Assembly: GCA_963580455.1 (NCBI GenBank)
Contig: OY756970.1
Coordinates: forward strand, 14,260,001 to 14,324,000
Direction of reading: 5' to 3'
Source of the DNA: Euonymus europaeus
Taxonomy: Eukaryota > Streptophyta > Magnoliopsida > Celastrales > Celastraceae
Length of the DNA stretch: 64,000 nucleotides
Below the pieces are notes generated by a model. That model saw only the letters and a program-made list of their open reading frames with translations. It searched no databases and had not been told where the DNA came from. A program made the position numbers and the translations under genes. This document shows positions 1 through 13,167 of the stretch, in pieces. Positions within the stretch are counted from its first letter, which is position 1; each line of letters starts with the position of its first letter.

Positions 1-40
1 ATATTCTGCTTTTCTAATTTTTAAACAGTTTTAGCTTTGA

Positions 41-260
41 TTGGGCCCAAGCCCAAATCAAATCTTATTGCATTTTACGGTGATAGGTCTATTTCAATTC
101 AGGCCCAAGGTTATCTGATATAGAGAGCCCAGCCCATCAAGAAAAGAAACTGTACGCCTTCCTTATACTCTAGCCTTTTCGCTCCAACACGCGATGGTGG
201 CCCAGATAGAGGCTTCTACAATCACAGAAAGAACCGCTTTCTCTCTTTAACATCTCCTTC
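41..260 (+). promoter_or_regulatory. Probable promoter of the HAT3.1-like gene
   Basis: Between about 41 and 140 there are several GGGCCCA/AGCCCA blocks (for example around 43-53, 101-108 and 126-137). They match the TGGGCY 'site II' motif that is common in promoters of constitutively expressed plant genes. Pyrimidine-rich sequence rich in CTCT follows at 236-290, typical of a plant 5' leader. The transcription start cannot be placed from sequence. Assignment to the downstream gene is by position only. Confidence 0.35.
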
Positions 261-1961
261 TTCGCAACAATCTCTCTCATCAATTTCTCATTTGAGCTTT
301 TGGTGGAGGAGGAAGGAGAGAGATAGGAGAGAAGATAAGGTCAGTTTTTCTTCCCGATGCGTTCTCTTTTTCTTTGGTCGAGAAATCAAAATAAAGGTTT
401 GAGGAAAACCAAAATAAAAATTTTGGGGATGTTTCATCGACGGTTTATGGTGTTTGTTTCTGCGAACACAGCCGAAAATGTCACATCTTCGGAATAGACT
501 CTGCATTTTTTTTTTCTCCTTTTGTTTTCTAGTGCGTTCTACCGTGTTTGTCACTTTGTTTGGTTGCTGAGAAAATTTATGGGGAGATAAAGAAAGTTGC
601 CTCATTTTTGTTAACACGCTGTTATAAGCTTCGTAGAGCTGAGATTCATGCTTAGTGCAGTTTTACGAGATCTCCTTATGCTTTGTTCCTTCAGTCCTTC
701 CCTCTTGATGGCGTAATCAAATGTGGGTGAGGTTGTTTGATATAATTCAATATGGTTTACGTATCACTGCAGTAATGAACATTATGCTACATCAAGCAAT
801 CTTGGAAGCTCAAATAGGAGAGGGGAAGTCATGTATAGGTTAAATTGTTGGCTGCCATTAAATGTCGTGCTGGATTATAGGGTTTGAGCTTACTAACGTC
901 TTTTTGGCTTTCTTTATCATGTTATTATTATATGCAGTTAAATTGAGAACCTCATTATTTGCTCTTTTATTTTTATTTTTTATAAGTACCTCATTATTTA
1001 CTTGGTGTCTGCTTGCCAGATAATGTGCCTGTCAAGTTGTTTCTCAGTCACCCAATAGATTGCAATAACTTGTACTCAACTAGAATACCATATCTTGTTT
1101 AATGAGAGTCATTTCTGTTATAACATTTCCTTTAAACAAGGCTTTAGTGTTTGTACCATGCTGAGCGAGAATAATAGAAACGATAATTTTTTGGTTAGTA
1201 CTGCTGTCATGGCATTACACACACTCATATTTTGAACAGATCAGATGAAAGAGAATTCTTACATTTTGTTTGAGCCATTAGTTCCTTGTCCCTCTGTGGG
1301 CAGGCTTCACTCTGGTTGCATGAGTTCTGTTCGCATCTCTTATTTATACATGACAAGTCTTCACTTGGGCTAAGCTGCACATGTTCATTTACCATCCTTT
1401 TAAAATTTGATTAAGAAGGAGTGAATCCACTAATTAGATGGCTTAGAATGATGATGCAGAACCAAAATATCAACTGAAGAGGAGGTATCAGGAATTTGAA
1501 AGCTTGTTCACTAAAGGCACCTAAGTGGTATCAATATTGGAGCTCTTTTTGTTTACATGTACTTGCCAATGAATATCAGAACAAAGATGAGATAGAAAGA
1601 GAAATTAAAAAATTGGCTGGTTTAAATGCTACATATAAGTAGCCAATATCATCTACTGACATGTTTGTAAGTGGAGCAATGCTAACCACCAATTTATGAC
1701 TCCCATTTATCCCCAATCCATGTGGCAGGTGAAATAGTCATTGATTATAAACACAAATGTAGCACCCTTAACATCCAACACTTCACATGGATTGAGGTAA
1801 AATGAAGGTCTCAAACATTTGTCTTTTCATTCATTCCCCCCTCATTCACCATCCCTTGCCTTCAGCTCCAATTCTAGAGAGTTAAGGCATAACCCACTTG
1901 ATGCCCATGAATTTCCTAGTCAAATCCCAGAATCATCTTACGATTATGGAAATGGGTCATA

Positions 1962-2126
1962 CAGTCAACATGTTTATGTTTTGCATGGAATGGGCTATAA
2001 TGATTTGTAGAAACAATGCCATCTGGATTAAGTCAAAACTCATGCAGTCAACATGTTTATGTTTTGCTTGGAATGGGTCATAATGATTCGTAGAAACAAT
2101 GCCATGTGGATTAAGTCAAAACTCAT
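1962..2126 (+). repeat. 83-bp tandem duplication, two copies
   Basis: The block starting CAGTCAACATG at 1962 is repeated directly at 2045 with only a few substitutions. Each copy contains GGAATGGG and ends in AAGTCAAAACTCAT. The copies are adjacent, so this is a simple tandem duplication in the presumed leader intron. Confidence 0.85.
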
Positions 2127-2485
2127 TTGTGTATTCTGCACCCTTTTTTAGGGCTTGGCTTGAAATTGTTCATTATTTTAGTTTGTTTATGAGCAATTTA
2201 TAACCTTTTTTGTTCAGGGAAAAAAAAATCTTCGAGCTTTTTAGGAAGTAGCTATAGACACAAAAACTGACTTGCTTTATTCTATTGTTCATTATATGGT
2301 TATTGGAATTTGGAATGACTCGTTTTGAGTCAGTAATATTGATTTGTAGCTTCCGCTGTTTCCAATTTTCGTTGTTACTTTGACTGATCTCTCTCTCTCA
2401 CACTCACGCACACGCACATTTCATTGTTATATGATGTTTTGTCATCAAAGAAAAGCTAGTGACTGTTTAAATTTGTATTATTTAT

Positions 2486-2640
2486 AGAGTTGCAGAGGTG
2501 CAACCTAAAGGTCAGAGGTTCAATTCATGGAAATAGTCTCTTCACATATTATGTGGGATTAGGTATGTGTACATCTTGCCTATCTCTGACCCTGCCTACT
2601 GTTGGAGTGTCCTCTTCACCGTTACAGTTACTTTCTGCTA
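2486..2640 (+). mobile_element. Degenerate Au-like SINE
   Basis: The segment resembles the tRNA-derived Au SINE family of plants. It has a box-B-like stretch (GAGGTTCAATTC near 2515) followed by blocks equivalent to the Au body (GGTATGTGTACAT, CTGACCCTGCC). The copy is diverged and no target duplication was found. Recognition is by remembered family layout, so the boundaries are approximate. Confidence 0.5.
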
Positions 2641-2896
2641 TTAGATGGCAAGGCTAGGTTTTCAATCCTATATTTTTATTCCTTTGGCTGTAATAGAAAA
2701 TTTTAGAATATCATTTTTAATTTTTATTCTACATAACAGACACCCAAAAACCATTCATCTTTCAGGTGTCGTGGTAGTTGTTACTATCCATCCTACAAAC
2801 ATCAAATCTTTGCTCAAATGTTGGATGCTTATCTTCAGTATATCGTGAGAAACAAAATACAAATAGGAGAGCGATTACATATAACTAATACTCTCT

Positions 2897-5800
2897 ATGT
2901 CGGAGGCTGAGCATATGGGTACTCCACTGTCGAAAGTGAGTCAGGAGACTGGAAAGTGTACATCCCTTGAACAAAAAATGTCAAAATCAATTTCTGAATT
3001 CAGTGCTGAATGCACACATAGTGAGCACTCTGGACAGAATCATCAGATTGTATCTGAAGTGGTACGAAACGAAAGAGGAGAAACAAAGCCATCCAGTTTT
3101 GCTGTCAATGACGATGCGCAATCGCCAGGCACAACTAACAATTCTTTTACTAAACATTTGGGTAATGTTGAAGAATTGAGTGTGTCTGCTAAGACCAGAG
3201 AAAGTACATTTGTTCAAAGAAGTACATCACTAGAGATGCACGAGTACAGTACTAAATCTGCACATGGTGAACCACAAGAACAGAGGCATGACCTTGATTC
3301 TAAAGTAACGCATATTGAACTCAAAGAAACCACTAATGCTGTATGCAGTTGTTTTGACGGAAATTCTCAAACATTTCCTGAAGATATCAGCAAAAGTTAT
3401 TTCGATGACGTCAATAAAAATTCTTCTTATGAACATTTGAAGTTAACTTCTGAGGATCTCAGTAAGAGTAATCATACTGGAAAAAGTATGAGCGAAGATA
3501 CACTTGAGTTTGGATCGGTAGATGATTCGTGGAAATTTGACTCTATGCTTATTGAACCATCAAAAGAGAAAAATGAGCTTGGCTCTGAAATTGTTCTGAA
3601 TGAACCTGGGAAAACAGATGCGGCAAAACCCAGCTATGTTATTAATGAAATCTTGCAACCATCATATGAATCTTTGACTCAGGATTCTCTTACCACGCAT
3701 TTGGGACCACCTTTTGAAGGTTCAGGTGAATGTGGTCAGACCGATGCCCAGAAAGCTGCATTTGAAGAAGCTCATGAGTTTGGTTCTAGGAGTTTGCATC
3801 ATGAAATATCAGCAGAAAAATGTAAAGCCAGTTCTGAAGACCCGCAAAATGAACCTGTGAAAACTAGCATTAAAATATTGAATGGTACTGCTATAAAGCA
3901 ATTAGGGGCACCATCTGACCTTGTGACCAAGGGGTTGCTTTTGAAAGATGTGGACATTCCCTGTGAAGATGAAGATAAGCCCCCTGAAGATGCAATTAAA
4001 ATTTCTGGTACTGAACATCTGAGTCCACCTCTTGAAGGAGAACAAAATGCATTGAGTCTTAAACTGTCTGAGAGAACACCTAATAATGAGGTCAAAATTT
4101 CTGGCAACAGCGGACACCGAGGTAGAAGAAACTCAAAATCTTTGAAGAGCAAGTATTTGTCAAGATCTACTATAGGTAATGATAGAGTTTTGCGCTCAAG
4201 GTTACAAGAGAGATCCACACCGGTCGAGCCTGCCAATAACCTGGCTAGTGCTAATCCTGGCCGTGAGAGAATAAGGAAGAGAAAGGAAAGAAGAAGACTG
4301 AAGGAGATGGTGGCCGATGAATTTTCAAACATCAGGAGACTTCTCAGATATTCAATGAACCGAGTTGAGTATGAGCAGAATTTAATTGCTGCTTATTCTG
4401 GAGAAGGCTGGAAAGGACTAAGGTGTGAACATTCTGTTGTGAAGTTTTCCATTGCTTGTTTATCCTAAGAAAGAAAATTCAAATTTTTTTTTGAATTGGC
4501 CATAGTTGCCTCATCTTAAAAAAGATTAAGAGCAATGAACTTTCATTGTGGTTTTTGAATAATAGAGCAAAACACCGTCCCTCTGATAATTGAGGAGAGA
4601 ATCATAGAAACAAGATTGAAGGTTATACAAGGAATCATTGAAATTGATCTTACAGAATTTTACCTTATTCCCACCTTAAGAAGATTTTAAGGTTTTGAAA
4701 AACAAAAAATTGAGGAATAATGATGAAATAGGGTTGTCATGTTTTTGCCTCAGCTAGGAATTCATTATATTTCAAATTTTGTAGTACAAGCTGTTAAACG
4801 ACTTCTATGGATTAGTTGGGATACTAAAACCGAAGAATACACAATGAATGCCTAGGCCATGATGTATAAAATGTGTGGCAGTTCATAGTTTCACGGGTAA
4901 GAAAAATAAAAGATCCAAGAATCTTGAAAACAAAATGATGGAGAACTTCCAAAAAATGAAAATAATTTAAATAATTTTTCTTAAATGTTATTGACTATGT
5001 ATACGGTCAATTTATCTTCACTTTCTTCTGAAAAAGTGAGAAGCTTAGAAGGGAGGTTATTGAGTAGGCTCTTAAAGGCCAGAGCTTTGAAATAAGTTTG
5101 AATGGGTGTGATTAAAGCTGTTGGATTAAACGATGCTGTAATGGTACATGTATTGTTAATTCATGTATCATTACTGCATTGTTTAATAAAAGCTAATGAT
5201 GCAACCAATAATTCTTTAGCCTCTATTACATTTTTAGCCAAGACTAAAGTAAGTGGAAAAGGCAATGTCGTGAGACTTACTAAGGCACTATTTAATTGAT
5301 ACACTAGCCTTGCATGTCGTGTAACTAATTAGTGGAAGTGTTCAATCAGAGCTATCTTTCCACGTGGGTGCTAGGTCTCTGTTTCTACTTTGTACCTTAC
5401 TTCTCTAGTGTGCAGGGAAAAAAACTAGTAACGGTCTGCCATTTTAAAAAAAGGTTTGCTGGAGCATTCATTGTGTGTTCTCGTCAAAGAATAACCCTGC
5501 TATTGGCTGGGTTGAGCCATCAAAAAATTTCTTGAAATTCCAGTTACTATAATTATGTTGAACTTGAGCTTTCCAGTTACCATAATGTCTCCTTAGATCA
5601 TTCAGTCAACCGATTTATGCTTTGCAGTAGCAGTTGTTATGATTAATTTGACAAACATGGTTTAATATGTGGGTTGAACTGAATTTATGCATCCGTTTAA
5701 GAATCTGTCTATGATTGGTTCATATAATTAAGCAAAGTTTTAGATGGCTAAGACCTAGTGGCGTTTGTCCAATTTACTATGTCATATTGGCTTGTCTTAA

Positions 5801-8800
5801 ATCTGTTTCTTTTTATCGTATAGCTGATATCTGAGTGTTGACCAATTACGTAACCATGCAGTCTGGAGAAATTGAAGCCAGAGAAGGAGCTTGAACGGGC
5901 AGCATCTGAAATTTTACGGCGCAAGTTAACAATTAGAGATCTTTTTAAACGTATTGATTCACTTAGTGCTGAAGGAAGGCTTCCAGAATCTCTATTCGAT
6001 TCTGAAGGAGAGATTGACAGTGAGGATGTAGGCATTTTTATTTTAGATTACTCTGAGCTTTGTTCTTTTGATAATAAATGTGGTTTTACATGTTATTCTT
6101 ACCTTTTGATACCGATTTTCTTATCTGATGAATATACCTTGTTATTGTAACTACTTGTATGTAAAAAAAATTATGGCAGATATTCTGTGCGAAATGTGGG
6201 TCCAAGGACTTGTCTGCTGATAATGATATTATACTCTGTGATGGTGCTTGTGATCGTGGATTTCATCAGTTCTGTTTGCAACCACCGCTGTTGAAAGAAC
6301 ATAGTAATTCGATGACTGAATGTTAAATTATTGTTCTTAAATTTCTTTTGTTTAGTTTTCTCTTTAAACTTATGCTTTTGTTATTTCCATTTTAAATTCA
6401 TGCAGTTCCACCTGATGATGAAGGCTGGTTATGCCCGGGATGTGATTGCAAAGTTGATTGCATTGACTTGCTTAATGAGTCCCAAGGAGCAAATCTTTCA
6501 GTCACTGACAGCTGGGAGGTCATGACAAAATCCCCAGACTTTTGTGATTTATGGAGAATTCATTTTTATTCTTTAGTCATGAAATTCTCATTACTTGTGC
6601 AGAAGGTTTTTCCTGAGGCTGCAGCCACTGCCTTGGCTGGTCATAGTCAGGGAAACAATGCTGGATTTCCATCAGATGACTCTGATGATGGTGATTATGA
6701 TCCTGATGGTCCTGAAATAGAAGATAAGGATCAGATAGATGAATTGAGTTCTGATGAATCTGACTTCACTTCTGCATCTGATGAGTTGGAGCCTCCACCT
6801 GACAATGACCCTTACTTGGGCCTTCCTTCTGATGATTCAGATGATCATGATTATGACCCTGATGTTCCAGATATCTACAAGGATGTTGACCAGAAAAGTT
6901 CAAGTTCGGATTTTACTTCTGACTCTGAGGATCTTGGTCATGCTCTTGATAATTATAGGTCTTGTGGAAATGATGAAGGCCCTACATTGAGCCATATTTT
7001 TGGAAATTCTTCTTTGCCGAATGCTGAGGGTGTTGAACAGAATCAGTCTTCTCTATTAGACTCAAGACCTGGTGAGGATGATTCTACAATCATCTCGGGG
7101 AAAAGAAATGTCGAGAGGTTGGACTACAAGAAACTATATGATGTGAGTGTGCTTTCATTTTATATTTTCTACTTGTGATTGTTCAGTGTCAATAAATTTC
7201 TTTTCCTGATTAATGCAGTAAATTAATGAAAGGTTTAGCATAATATATTGATTCTAGCTTTAAGTTTCAGTTTTGGTTCCTGTTCACCAATTTTTTTTGT
7301 TCAGGCATGAAACAATGGAGATAGTATTATCCTTTTTTATGAGTTTTCTATGGTAGACCACTTCATTATTTACAGCAGCGTGAAAGGGGAAAAAAAACGG
7401 TACTGGGCTTTTGTCCAAGCTAATTAGTTTGTCTGTAGCTTTCAAATGAATAATCGATTGCAGAGTTCTAACTGCTAAGTCCTCTTGTTGTAAAACTGAT
7501 GAGTTGTCTCTCACTAGTCTTCTTATTGTTATTTTAGCATACCAATTTCCACTTTGCCTTTTTTTATATTATTACTTATCAAAATAATAGATTGCTTCAG
7601 AATGGCATATATATCACACATCTAGGATTAGGATCCAGTAAAGACTTGGAAGAAAAAGAAAAAAAAACACTATTAGTTTCTTAGTCAGGATAGTGGGATG
7701 GTAATCAGTTCTATATCTTATTTTTTTCAGTTTTAATATGACTAGAGAAGTGGAGATAGGCTTATCAGTCAAAGAAAGACGGTAGCAATTATTTATTGTG
7801 CAGTTTTCAAATCACACAATTTCTCATTCAGCTATAGTTGCCTAATGCCATGGAAGGGCCCACTCCTCCTATTTTGGCTCTACCACATCCTGCTACTATT
7901 GCAGCGATAATTGTTCTTGTAGCTCAGCTTATTCCTATTTTCATGATAGCAAGTGTCATTTCCTATAGATGCTTTATTCTGTCTTTCCTTATGAAAGGGC
8001 AAGCTGCCAAAATAGGGATTGCAATGCAAAGAGCTTTGCTTGGACAAATAGAAGGAACATCTCTAGTTTGCTATTGTTCTTTGATAGTCTCTGCTTCATT
8101 GTTCAATAATTTTGATGGTCTGTGAAAAGAAAGTTATATTTCAATGGGTTATTAGAAAGTGTTTTCTGAAGGCAAAAGCATATCAAGAGCTCCGGTTCAG
8201 GTCTGTTCTGCCTTGGTCCTAGGTTGGTCCCATGTGATCGACCATCTTTTTGTGCTACGTTAGAACTTGCCAGTTGTCATGTAATGTTTTATTCTAAATG
8301 ATATAATATTGTAGTATATCTTCGTATGTCAATGTGTTTCTTACTGCATTTAGTTTTTTAATAGTGATCATTTATCCATTGTTTCTTGTCTGCCTTCCCT
8401 AGTTTGCTATTCTTCTTTATCTTCTTTTCTTTCTAACAGGCCATAATTTGTACAGGAAACGTATGAACATGTTTCTTCTGATTCGAGTGATGATGAAGAT
8501 TGGAACGGTAGTGCGGCACGGAAGAGGAGGAAAAACACAGAAGCTGTGCCAGTGTTGGAAAATGAAAATCCTCTGATAAAAGATGTTAAAGTTACAATGG
8601 AGAAGGACTTGAAAGGAACTAAAAATACTCCTAAGAGAGCTCCTCAGAAGTCCCACTCCAAGGCTGAAGATACGAACATATCACCGGATAAATCTCATGA
8701 AGGCTCTTCTAAATCTCACTCAAGCAGTAAAAGAGTTCGATCATATGCGTATTCTAGACTTGGAGAAGCTGTAACTCAGGTAACATGATTTTAGTTAGCC

Positions 8801-11800
8801 GTTTATTGCTTCGGGGCTGCTTGATGGGTTAAGTAGATATTCTCCTTTAACTGAACTGTCATATTGTGTTTTGGCCTTTTACTGTTCTTCTATGCTAGTT
8901 ACAGGACTGCATAATTTTAGATGAATTGCTGAAATACAATTAGGGAAGTTGTTTGCTCTAGTAGTTGAGATGCAATACTAAGCACTCAGCCACACAGTGA
9001 TGCCCCAAATAAGTTTTGGATAGAAGCGTGAATTTCCTGTATCGTGATGAATGCAATAGTAGATTTGACTGACAAACAAGGAAAAAGAAATCAAAATGTA
9101 TGTGATCTTGTGGAACCCAACTATTAGTTTCATAATTTGTATATAGAACATTTGTTGTCTCATCGACTTTATAATGGATCAAGTATTTTTTGTATGTTAA
9201 TATTTTTTTTTCATATGGACATAAGTCAAAATGAAAAATTTGTTGGGTTGCCCTACACATGACGCGTTGCATCAGTACGTGCAATGATAAATAAGTGCAC
9301 AGGTGTACCTCATAGAGACAAATGAGTAAGGGCATGCTAGGGCGACCCTGCAGCGATGTGCTGCATCAACATCCGGATGTGGTGAGACACAGGGATGGGT
9401 TCCCCCATTATGGACGAATGGAGGCAAAGAAGTTGGTCTTGGAACATAGATTCATTTACCGACATATTAATTGAACTAGTTGACACCATGATTAGACATA
9501 GGATTAGCATGGTCTAGTGGATAATAAATCAGTGGGTGAGAACTTTAGAGATTGTAAACACTGGTTATGAATTATGGTATATTGGAATGTATAGAAATAG
9601 AAATGGTGTAGGTATTGTAATATATAGCAAACTAAAAGAAGATGTTGTAGAGACAAAACGAAAAAGGCGGTAGAAATCTTAATGGCTAAATTTCTGTTAT
9701 AGGAGATAATTAATGTCATAAGTGTTTACACCCCGCAAATAGAATTAGATGAAATACTACGCAACAATTTTCGGAGGATCTAGATGAGCTTGTTCACGGC
9801 ATTTCAAGTAGGGAGAAAATATTTTTAAGAGAAGACCCAAATGGACATATAGGGAAGGATAGTGGAAATTTTGATAGTGTATCTGGAGTGTCTGAGTTTA
9901 GGAAAAGAAATGAGGTTGAAACTATTTTTAGAAATTTTGATAGTGTATCTGGAGTGTCTGAGTTTAGGAAAAGAAATGAGGTTGAAACTATTTTTAGAGA
10001 TTGTCATGTCGTATGACTCTTGTCTAGTAAATACCTAGCTTAAGAAGAGAATCAAATTTAATTACCTTTAGGAGTGAGTATAACTCTAGTAAAATAGATT
10101 TCATTCTTACGCGAAAGATAGATAAAGATTTTGTAAGGACTGTAAAGTGATTCCGGGGGAGAGCTAACCACACAACATAGAATGGTAGTGGTTGACATAT
10201 CCTTTAAGAAATGACGTACGAGGTAGTGGAATCTAAAAGAGATAAGTGTTTATTTTTTAGGGAAAAATTACTATGTAAGTTGATATTTATTTGGGGAAAC
10301 AAACTGATGAAGAATGGACAGTTGTATCAAACAAGTAGCAAAAATGAGTCAAAAAAAAGCCATATACTAATGCAGAGAAACATGATGGTATAATGAGGAT
10401 GTTAAAAAAACAATTAAGACTAAGAAAAAATGTTATAGGAAAGAGTTGTAGAATGCAGATTGAGATTGGTATCTACGATATCCGAAAGCTAATTAGGTTT
10501 TATGTCGGGACGTTCCACAATGAAGACTATTTTTATTAAGGAGGCTTGTAGAAAAATTCAAAAATATAGATACAAGAAGAAGAACCTTCATTGAGTATTT
10601 AGACTTGGAGAAGGCATATAGGGTGCCTAGGGAAGTAATATGGTGAATTTTAGAGAAAAGATGAGTCTCAATTTGTTATATTACTATGATCAAGGATATG
10701 CATGAAGAAGCCGTAACTATGGTATGACTAATGAGGAGACCTAGAGGATTTTCGCTTGCATCACAATAGGTTGGCACTAAGCCCGTTCCTTTTGTTATAG
10801 TGATGGATGAACTCACATGACATATCCAAGGTTAGGTAACTTGGCGCATGTCGTCTGCAGTTATACTTCTAGTGGATTAGATAATATTGAGAGTTAACTC
10901 AAAAATAAAGATATAGAGGCAAACCTTAGAGTCTAAATGTGATTTAAATTGAGTATGACTAATAAAGAATTTATGAAATGTAAATTTAGTAAGAGCATAC
11001 AAGGGAACGGAGAAACGATCAAATTAGATGGGAGAGAAATAACAAATATTAGTTTTTTAAATATCTTGTTTCAATTTTCTGAGATGACGGAGACATTAGT
11101 GAAGATGTAGTTAATAGGATTAAAAATGAGTGGATGAAGTGGAGGAGTGCATTTGTGGTTTTATGCAACCAAAGGATTCCTTTAAGATTAGGGTTTAGGT
11201 GAGCTATACGACCTGCAATAATGTATGTTTTTAAGTCTTGGGCTATTGAGGGACAACATATTTAAAAGTGCATGTAACATGAATGTAAATGTTTTGTCAA
11301 ATGTGTGGTCACGCGAAGAAATGTAAAATAAGAAATAAGATTACTAGATCTGAGATGAGAGTAATGCCAATTGAAGATAAATTACGAAAAATCGTTTAAG
11401 ATGGTATGTGCATTTTGAACGTAGAGATAATGGTGCAGTAGTGAGGATAATCGAGAGTTTGTATATGAGAGAATAGGAAATGATGAGGAAGACCTAGAAA
11501 GACATGCCATGAAGTTATAAGGAAAAATATGGATCCAGTAGGAGATATGATGATCAATGAAACATGATGGTGGTTTGTCGTTTTTCCCTCCGAGTTGTAT
11601 CCTACAAATCTTTTCATATTTTGTTTTGTTTCCAGTAGGATTGCTTCCTTGTATAATTATTTTGTTGATGGATCACACTCAACAGAACAATTTAGGTTAT
11701 ATTTGATTGGCTGAAAAGAGGTCAATTTGCTTGGGTCTTTGACAAATCTTTTACAGTCGATTTCAAAATGGCACAATCAGGTCATTATATCAACAGACGC

Positions 11801-12814
11801 CTGTCTGTCCATTATTAGCTGAGCTGTATTGTGAAATGCCTAAATGGCATTTTCATCTTGAACTCTTCATCAATGAAAAGCAATTTTTAGTGGTTCTCAG
11901 TTTAACCCATATGAGTGAAAGTACGGTGTTGCTGTGTTAAGCCACTTTTTGGGTTCTCGCCACCAATGTTCATTGAAACACATCGTAAGAAATTTGTTTT
12001 AAGGAATGAAACATTTGGCATTCTCTCCTTCACCTTTCAACAGTCACTCTCTCCTTTTTTTTCTTTTTTTTTTATGAGTGCCTTTTCTATAATCATAATA
12101 ATGCATATTCAACTGGAATCTTTGGGTAATTTGTATCTGGTTTAGGTTTTCTATTTTATTATAATTGCCCAAGTTTTGCATTAGCTCTATTGCAGCATTC
12201 TTTTGAAGGTGGTGTTGCTCTCCCATTTAGAGTTGTATTCTTATTGGTCAATTGGCTGTGCAGAAACTCTTCAAGTCCTTCAAGGAAAATCAATATCCTG
12301 ACAAGGCTATGAAGGAAAGTCTGGCAACAGAGCTGGGAATTACTCCGCGTCAGGTAATATTTTTTGTTGTTACAATCATTCTTTTCTCCATCCCCCATTC
12401 TTTTCCTGTCATTTCCTCTTAAAATTTTTAGGATATTATAATTTGCATTAAAACTCTTGCAAACACATGGCACTGCAGGTCAGCAAATGGTTTGAGAATG
12501 CTCGTTGGAGTTTTAACCATTCAGCAAAAATGGATGCTCATGTAGCCAAAACTGCTTCAAGTAGTGGCACTCCAGAATCCAAAATGCTGAAAAAACTTCA
12601 CGAGACAGGAGCGGTAACAAATACTAGCGATGCTGCTTGCGACAATGATCCAGATCCAGAGACAAGTAAGGCAGGGTCTGCTGTGATGGCCCGTGAAGCG
12701 AGTAACAATAATCTAGGGAACAGAAAGAGTAGTAGGCTGAAATCTAAAACCCCAGTTTCAGTAAAGAAAAGGCAAAAGTTAAATACTCCCGAATCCTCCA
12801 CAATCAAGAAATGA
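2897..12814 (+). CDS. HAT3.1: HAT3.1-like PHD-finger homeodomain transcription factor (8 coding exons)
   Basis: Predicted nuclear DNA-binding regulator of the plant PHD-homeodomain (HAT3.1/PRHA) family. Coding exons with GT-AG junctions in phase: 2897-4422, 5862-6027, 6180-6303, 6406-6518, 6603-7142, 8456-8779, 12264-12353 and 12479-12814. Together they encode 1072 residues. Residues 1-~480 are a low-complexity, Ser/Glu-rich N-terminus. A conserved block ([17 protein letters not shown] to the IDSED region) precedes a Cys4-His-Cys3 PHD finger at about 567-618. An acidic region follows, with two copies of a PSDDSDDxDYDPD motif. The homeodomain spans about 918-977 and has the helix-3 WFxNxR residues at W965, F966, N968 and R970. 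A basic Ser/Lys-rich tail ends the protein. It is longer than Arabidopsis HAT3.1, mainly in the N-terminus. The ATG at 2897 is the first in the long frame. The 3.5-kb intron 8780-12263 splits the homeodomain after Q931. No frameshift or stop was seen in the assembled frame. Confidence 0.88.
4423..5861 (+). other. Intron of the HAT3.1-like gene
   Basis: AT-rich intron between donor AG/GTGTGA at 4423 and acceptor ATGCAG at 5861. The codon split across it (AG plus T) restores the family sequence [11 protein letters not shown], which supports these borders. No coding similarity, repeat or RNA gene was recognised inside. Confidence 0.8.
7143..8455 (+). other. Intron of the HAT3.1-like gene
   Basis: Intron from donor GAT/GTGAGT at 7143 to acceptor TTGTACAG at 8455. 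An alternative acceptor (TTCTAACAG) lies just upstream near 8439 and would add in-frame or frame-altering residues, so minor splice variation is possible. The open frame at 7838-8125 has no recognised family. Confidence 0.7.
9230..11670 (+). mobile_element. Degenerate RTE-type LINE
   Basis: Conceptual reading in shifting frames recovers blocks of the plant RTE LINE protein. Endonuclease pieces lie near 9730-10200: a [14 protein letters not shown] region, then [21 protein letters not shown] and a CKVIPG-like region. Reverse-transcriptase pieces follow ([14 protein letters not shown] near 10590; a MTNEESI/CKF-like region near 10960-11040). Stops and frameshifts are abundant, so it cannot be active. 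It lies sense to the host gene inside its intron. The ends are approximate: the 5' G-rich leader seems to begin near 9230 and no clear poly-A end is visible. Confidence 0.65.
9865..9996 (+). repeat. 66-bp tandem duplication inside the LINE
   Basis: The 66-base unit starting GAAATTTTGATAG at 9865 is repeated from 9931 with no difference seen by eye. The unit is a multiple of three and so repeats 22 codons of the endonuclease region. Because the copies match in an otherwise heavily decayed element, the duplication is probably recent. Confidence 0.9.
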
Positions 12815-13167
12815 AGAAACACAGAAGCTCCAAGCAGATTCAAGTAAAATCCAAGAAATGCAAACGGTTGGAAGAGTAGAGACAAGAGAAAAGAGCCTGC
12901 TGCTTGAGTTATCAATTTTGACCACATTGAGTTGCAAGACTCGGATCTGAGGGTTTATTTTGTGGGACAGTAAATGTTTTGTTTGGTGCAGCTTATTACT
13001 GGCAGAGCATGCACCAGAATATATACTGTTGATTTATGCTATAGTATACATTATAAAATAAACTATTTAGTTGTTTGGTGAAAATGAATTTAGGCGTAGA
13101 GTGTAAACTGTGAATTTATTATTAAGGACATTAAGATGAGTAAAAAATATATATGAGAAGTATATAG
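12815..13167 (+). other. 3' flank of the HAT3.1-like gene
   Basis: AT-rich sequence after the TGA at 12812-12814, probably the 3' untranslated region. An ATAAAATAAA stretch near 13054 could serve as a polyadenylation signal. No gene or repeat was recognised here. Confidence 0.4.

Larger units (their letters stand above)
261..2896 (+). other. 5' untranslated region and leader intron of the HAT3.1-like gene
   Basis: No credible coding exon is seen. A purine-rich leader ends near 339 at AAG/GTCAGT, a plausible splice donor. A plausible acceptor (TTATCTTCAG) lies near 2838, about 60 bases before the ATG, so most of this stretch would be a long leader intron. The short open frames here have no recognisable similarity. 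It also holds an 83-bp tandem duplication and a SINE relic, listed separately. Confidence 0.4.
8780..12263 (+). other. Long TE-bearing intron splitting the homeodomain
   Basis: Donor CAG/GTAACA at 8780 and acceptor TGTGCAG at 12263. The two sides encode homeodomain residues 1-14 and 15-44, so correct removal of 3.48 kb is needed for a working DNA-binding domain. The middle is filled by a decayed LINE, listed separately. Confidence 0.8.

Noticed and set aside
1819..2083. Small open frames upstream of the HAT3.1-like ATG
   Set aside because: They arise largely from the 83-bp tandem duplication and have no family similarity.
7838..8125. Hydrophobic 95-codon frame in a HAT3.1 intron
   Set aside because: Lies between confirmed splice sites, contains two frames' worth of chance membrane-like residues, and matches no known family.
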